Positions 62,863 to 64,000 of a stretch of DNA of 64,000 nt are shown here, one piece after another (positions within the stretch are counted from its first letter, which is position 1; the number at the start of each line of letters is the position of its first letter). The position numbers and the translations under genes are program-made. A model generated the notes under the pieces. The model saw only the letters and a program-made list of their open reading frames with translations. It was not told the origin of the DNA and made no database searches. Source of the DNA: Leuctra nigra (Eukaryota > Arthropoda > Insecta > Plecoptera > Leuctridae). The stretch spans positions 21,639,409-21,703,408 of the forward strand of contig OW203765.1 of NCBI GenBank assembly GCA_934045905.1, written 5' to 3'.

Positions 62863-64000
62863 CAGAGATGGGCAAAGATACTTGGAAAAAGTATCAAGAT
62901 ACTAGATACTGATACTCTTAAAATTTTCAAATAGATACTTGATACTTCATTAAATTTAAGTATCAATTGATACTAGTATCAAAGTATCTAAAGATGCTTT
63001 GATAGTATCAAAGATACTTTATCAGAGATACCCAGTAACAGAGGGGTAATACTGAAATACCGAATAGGTACTTACCCACAAAAGAAAGCTAATTTTGGGG
63101 GAAATACCCCAAAAAATAATTTATTATTATTATTATTATTATATTTTATTTTGGCTTAACACGTCTTTCCAGACGGCAAATGATAGCTACGGTTCTTGCA
63201 AACAAGTAGTTACCAATTCTATTACGGAAGATTTAGGTGAGACCGGACTATTGATGTTGTGTTGAGAACAACTGATTTTTGGAGTTGGATGTAGGTAAGA
63301 GGGTGGGGCTGCAATTTCAGTAGACTTTCATGGAGTTTCCGCGGGATGATGGCCGTCGTCGATATAACTATTGGAATGATGTACACCTCCTTTTGCTTCC
63401 ACATGTTCTTAATTTCATTCGCAAGGGGCCTGTACGCATTCAGTTTCTCATTCCACGAAGCCTGTAAATTGTGGGAATTAGGGATAGTGATATCTATAAG
63501 GTAGGTGACATCCGAAATCTTATCCATGAGGGTGATGTCTGGACGGTTACAAGCAATGGTGTGATCTGTAATGATGCTGCGATTCCAGTACAGCTTATGA
63601 GTGCCACTTTCAAGTACATTGGCTGGCTGGTAATTGTAGTAAGGAGAGACATCAGTAGTCAGCTTATGCATTCATGTCTATTATTATTATTATTATTATT
63701 ATTAAGCCTTTATTTGTATCGGACAACTGTCCACAAGTACAATCATTTCATTGCAATTTCTCAATTGAATATATTATGATTTATTGATTTCATTATGAAC
63801 TAATTTTGAAAATGCTTTACTCATAGCCTTACACAAAAATGTTACAAAACTTTATTGATTGGTTCAACAAATGTTTTGAAACGACCAAATGGCGAGAAAG
63901 AATTTGGTCAGGTATGAGGGAGGGATCAGTTCACAGACGAAAGTGTTTGTGGACTTTGGTCATAGTCAACAAAGAGTTAGGGGTTGGGTGAAAAAAGGGT
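62863..64000. mobile_element. Interrupted copy of the 44927 hAT-like family, right end outside window
   Basis: It begins CAGAGATGGGCAAAGATACT and matches the 44927 element to about 62990. The rest of that family's sequence (AATTTGGTCAGG, GATCAGTTCACAG) resumes near 63860 and reaches the window end. About 0.85 kb of other DNA, including a LINE fragment, lies between the two parts. Confidence 0.65.
63222..63671 (-). mobile_element. Non-LTR retrotransposon C-terminal coding fragment
   Basis: An open 149-codon minus-strand frame contains NRPDITLMDK, LIDITIPNSHN and IIPIVISTTAIIPRKLHESL. These blocks are typical of the C-terminal part of insect non-LTR retrotransposon polyproteins, downstream of the reverse transcriptase. 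The upstream reverse transcriptase is absent and (TTA)n runs lie at both sides (63120-63142 and 63680-63703), so it is a 5'-truncated copy that is unlikely to be mobile. Confidence 0.7.

Larger units (their letters stand above)
58666..64000. other. Repeat-rich flank beyond ZNF5
   Basis: It contains the ZNF5 5' flank, poly-C tracts, a four-copy tandem repeat, an inverted repeat, a SINE fragment, TA-rich microsatellite DNA, part of an hAT-like element and a LINE fragment. No host gene is supported. Confidence 0.65.

Overview
The window is animal, almost certainly insect, nuclear DNA: AT-rich, with small exons split by GT-AG introns, very many inverted-repeat transposons, and two C2H2 zinc-finger genes that open with a ZAD (zinc-finger associated domain), a domain expanded in arthropods. 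The order cannot be fixed from sequence alone. The abundance of TAGGTACCTA-type motifs would suit a lepidopteran or hemipteran, which is a guess. No bacterial, viral or CRISPR features were seen.

Region 1 (about 2.0-11.2 kb, + strand) is an acid-lipase (alpha/beta-hydrolase, gastric/lysosomal lipase family) gene lacking its first exon(s). Seven exons join in frame into 358 residues with a complete Ser-Asp-His triad. Its structure is the most unusual thing in the window. The 5' part of the fourth visible exon, with its splice acceptor, is repeated ten times in tandem (147 bp period); only the last copy is a complete exon and the other nine end in TAG TAG. The terminal exon is repeated six times (167 bp period); the first copy is broken and five are intact.

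Region 2 (about 17.9-58.6 kb, - strand) holds five co-oriented C2H2 zinc-finger genes from one family, here called ZNF1 to ZNF5 from left to right. ZNF1 and ZNF2 keep a three-exon structure with a split ZAD. ZNF3, ZNF4 and ZNF5 have a single large coding exon without ZAD. ZNF2-ZNF5 share a near-identical C-terminal finger block and tail. ZNF2, ZNF3 and ZNF5 share a five-cysteine motif I do not recognise. ZNF3, ZNF4 and ZNF5 differ in their number of three-finger modules (three, four and one). These are probably nuclear DNA-binding regulators; targets are unknown.

The rest is transposon-derived. At least eight hAT-like non-autonomous elements were found, most with 8-bp target duplications. There are also TTAA-flanked, TA-flanked and TAA-flanked foldback elements, tRNA-like SINE heads, LINE 3' fragments, a four-copy 124-bp tandem array and several poly-C tracts. 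Three of the five zinc-finger genes have a foldback element starting within about 85 nt of their stop codon. All functional statements come from reading the sequence; no database search was run.
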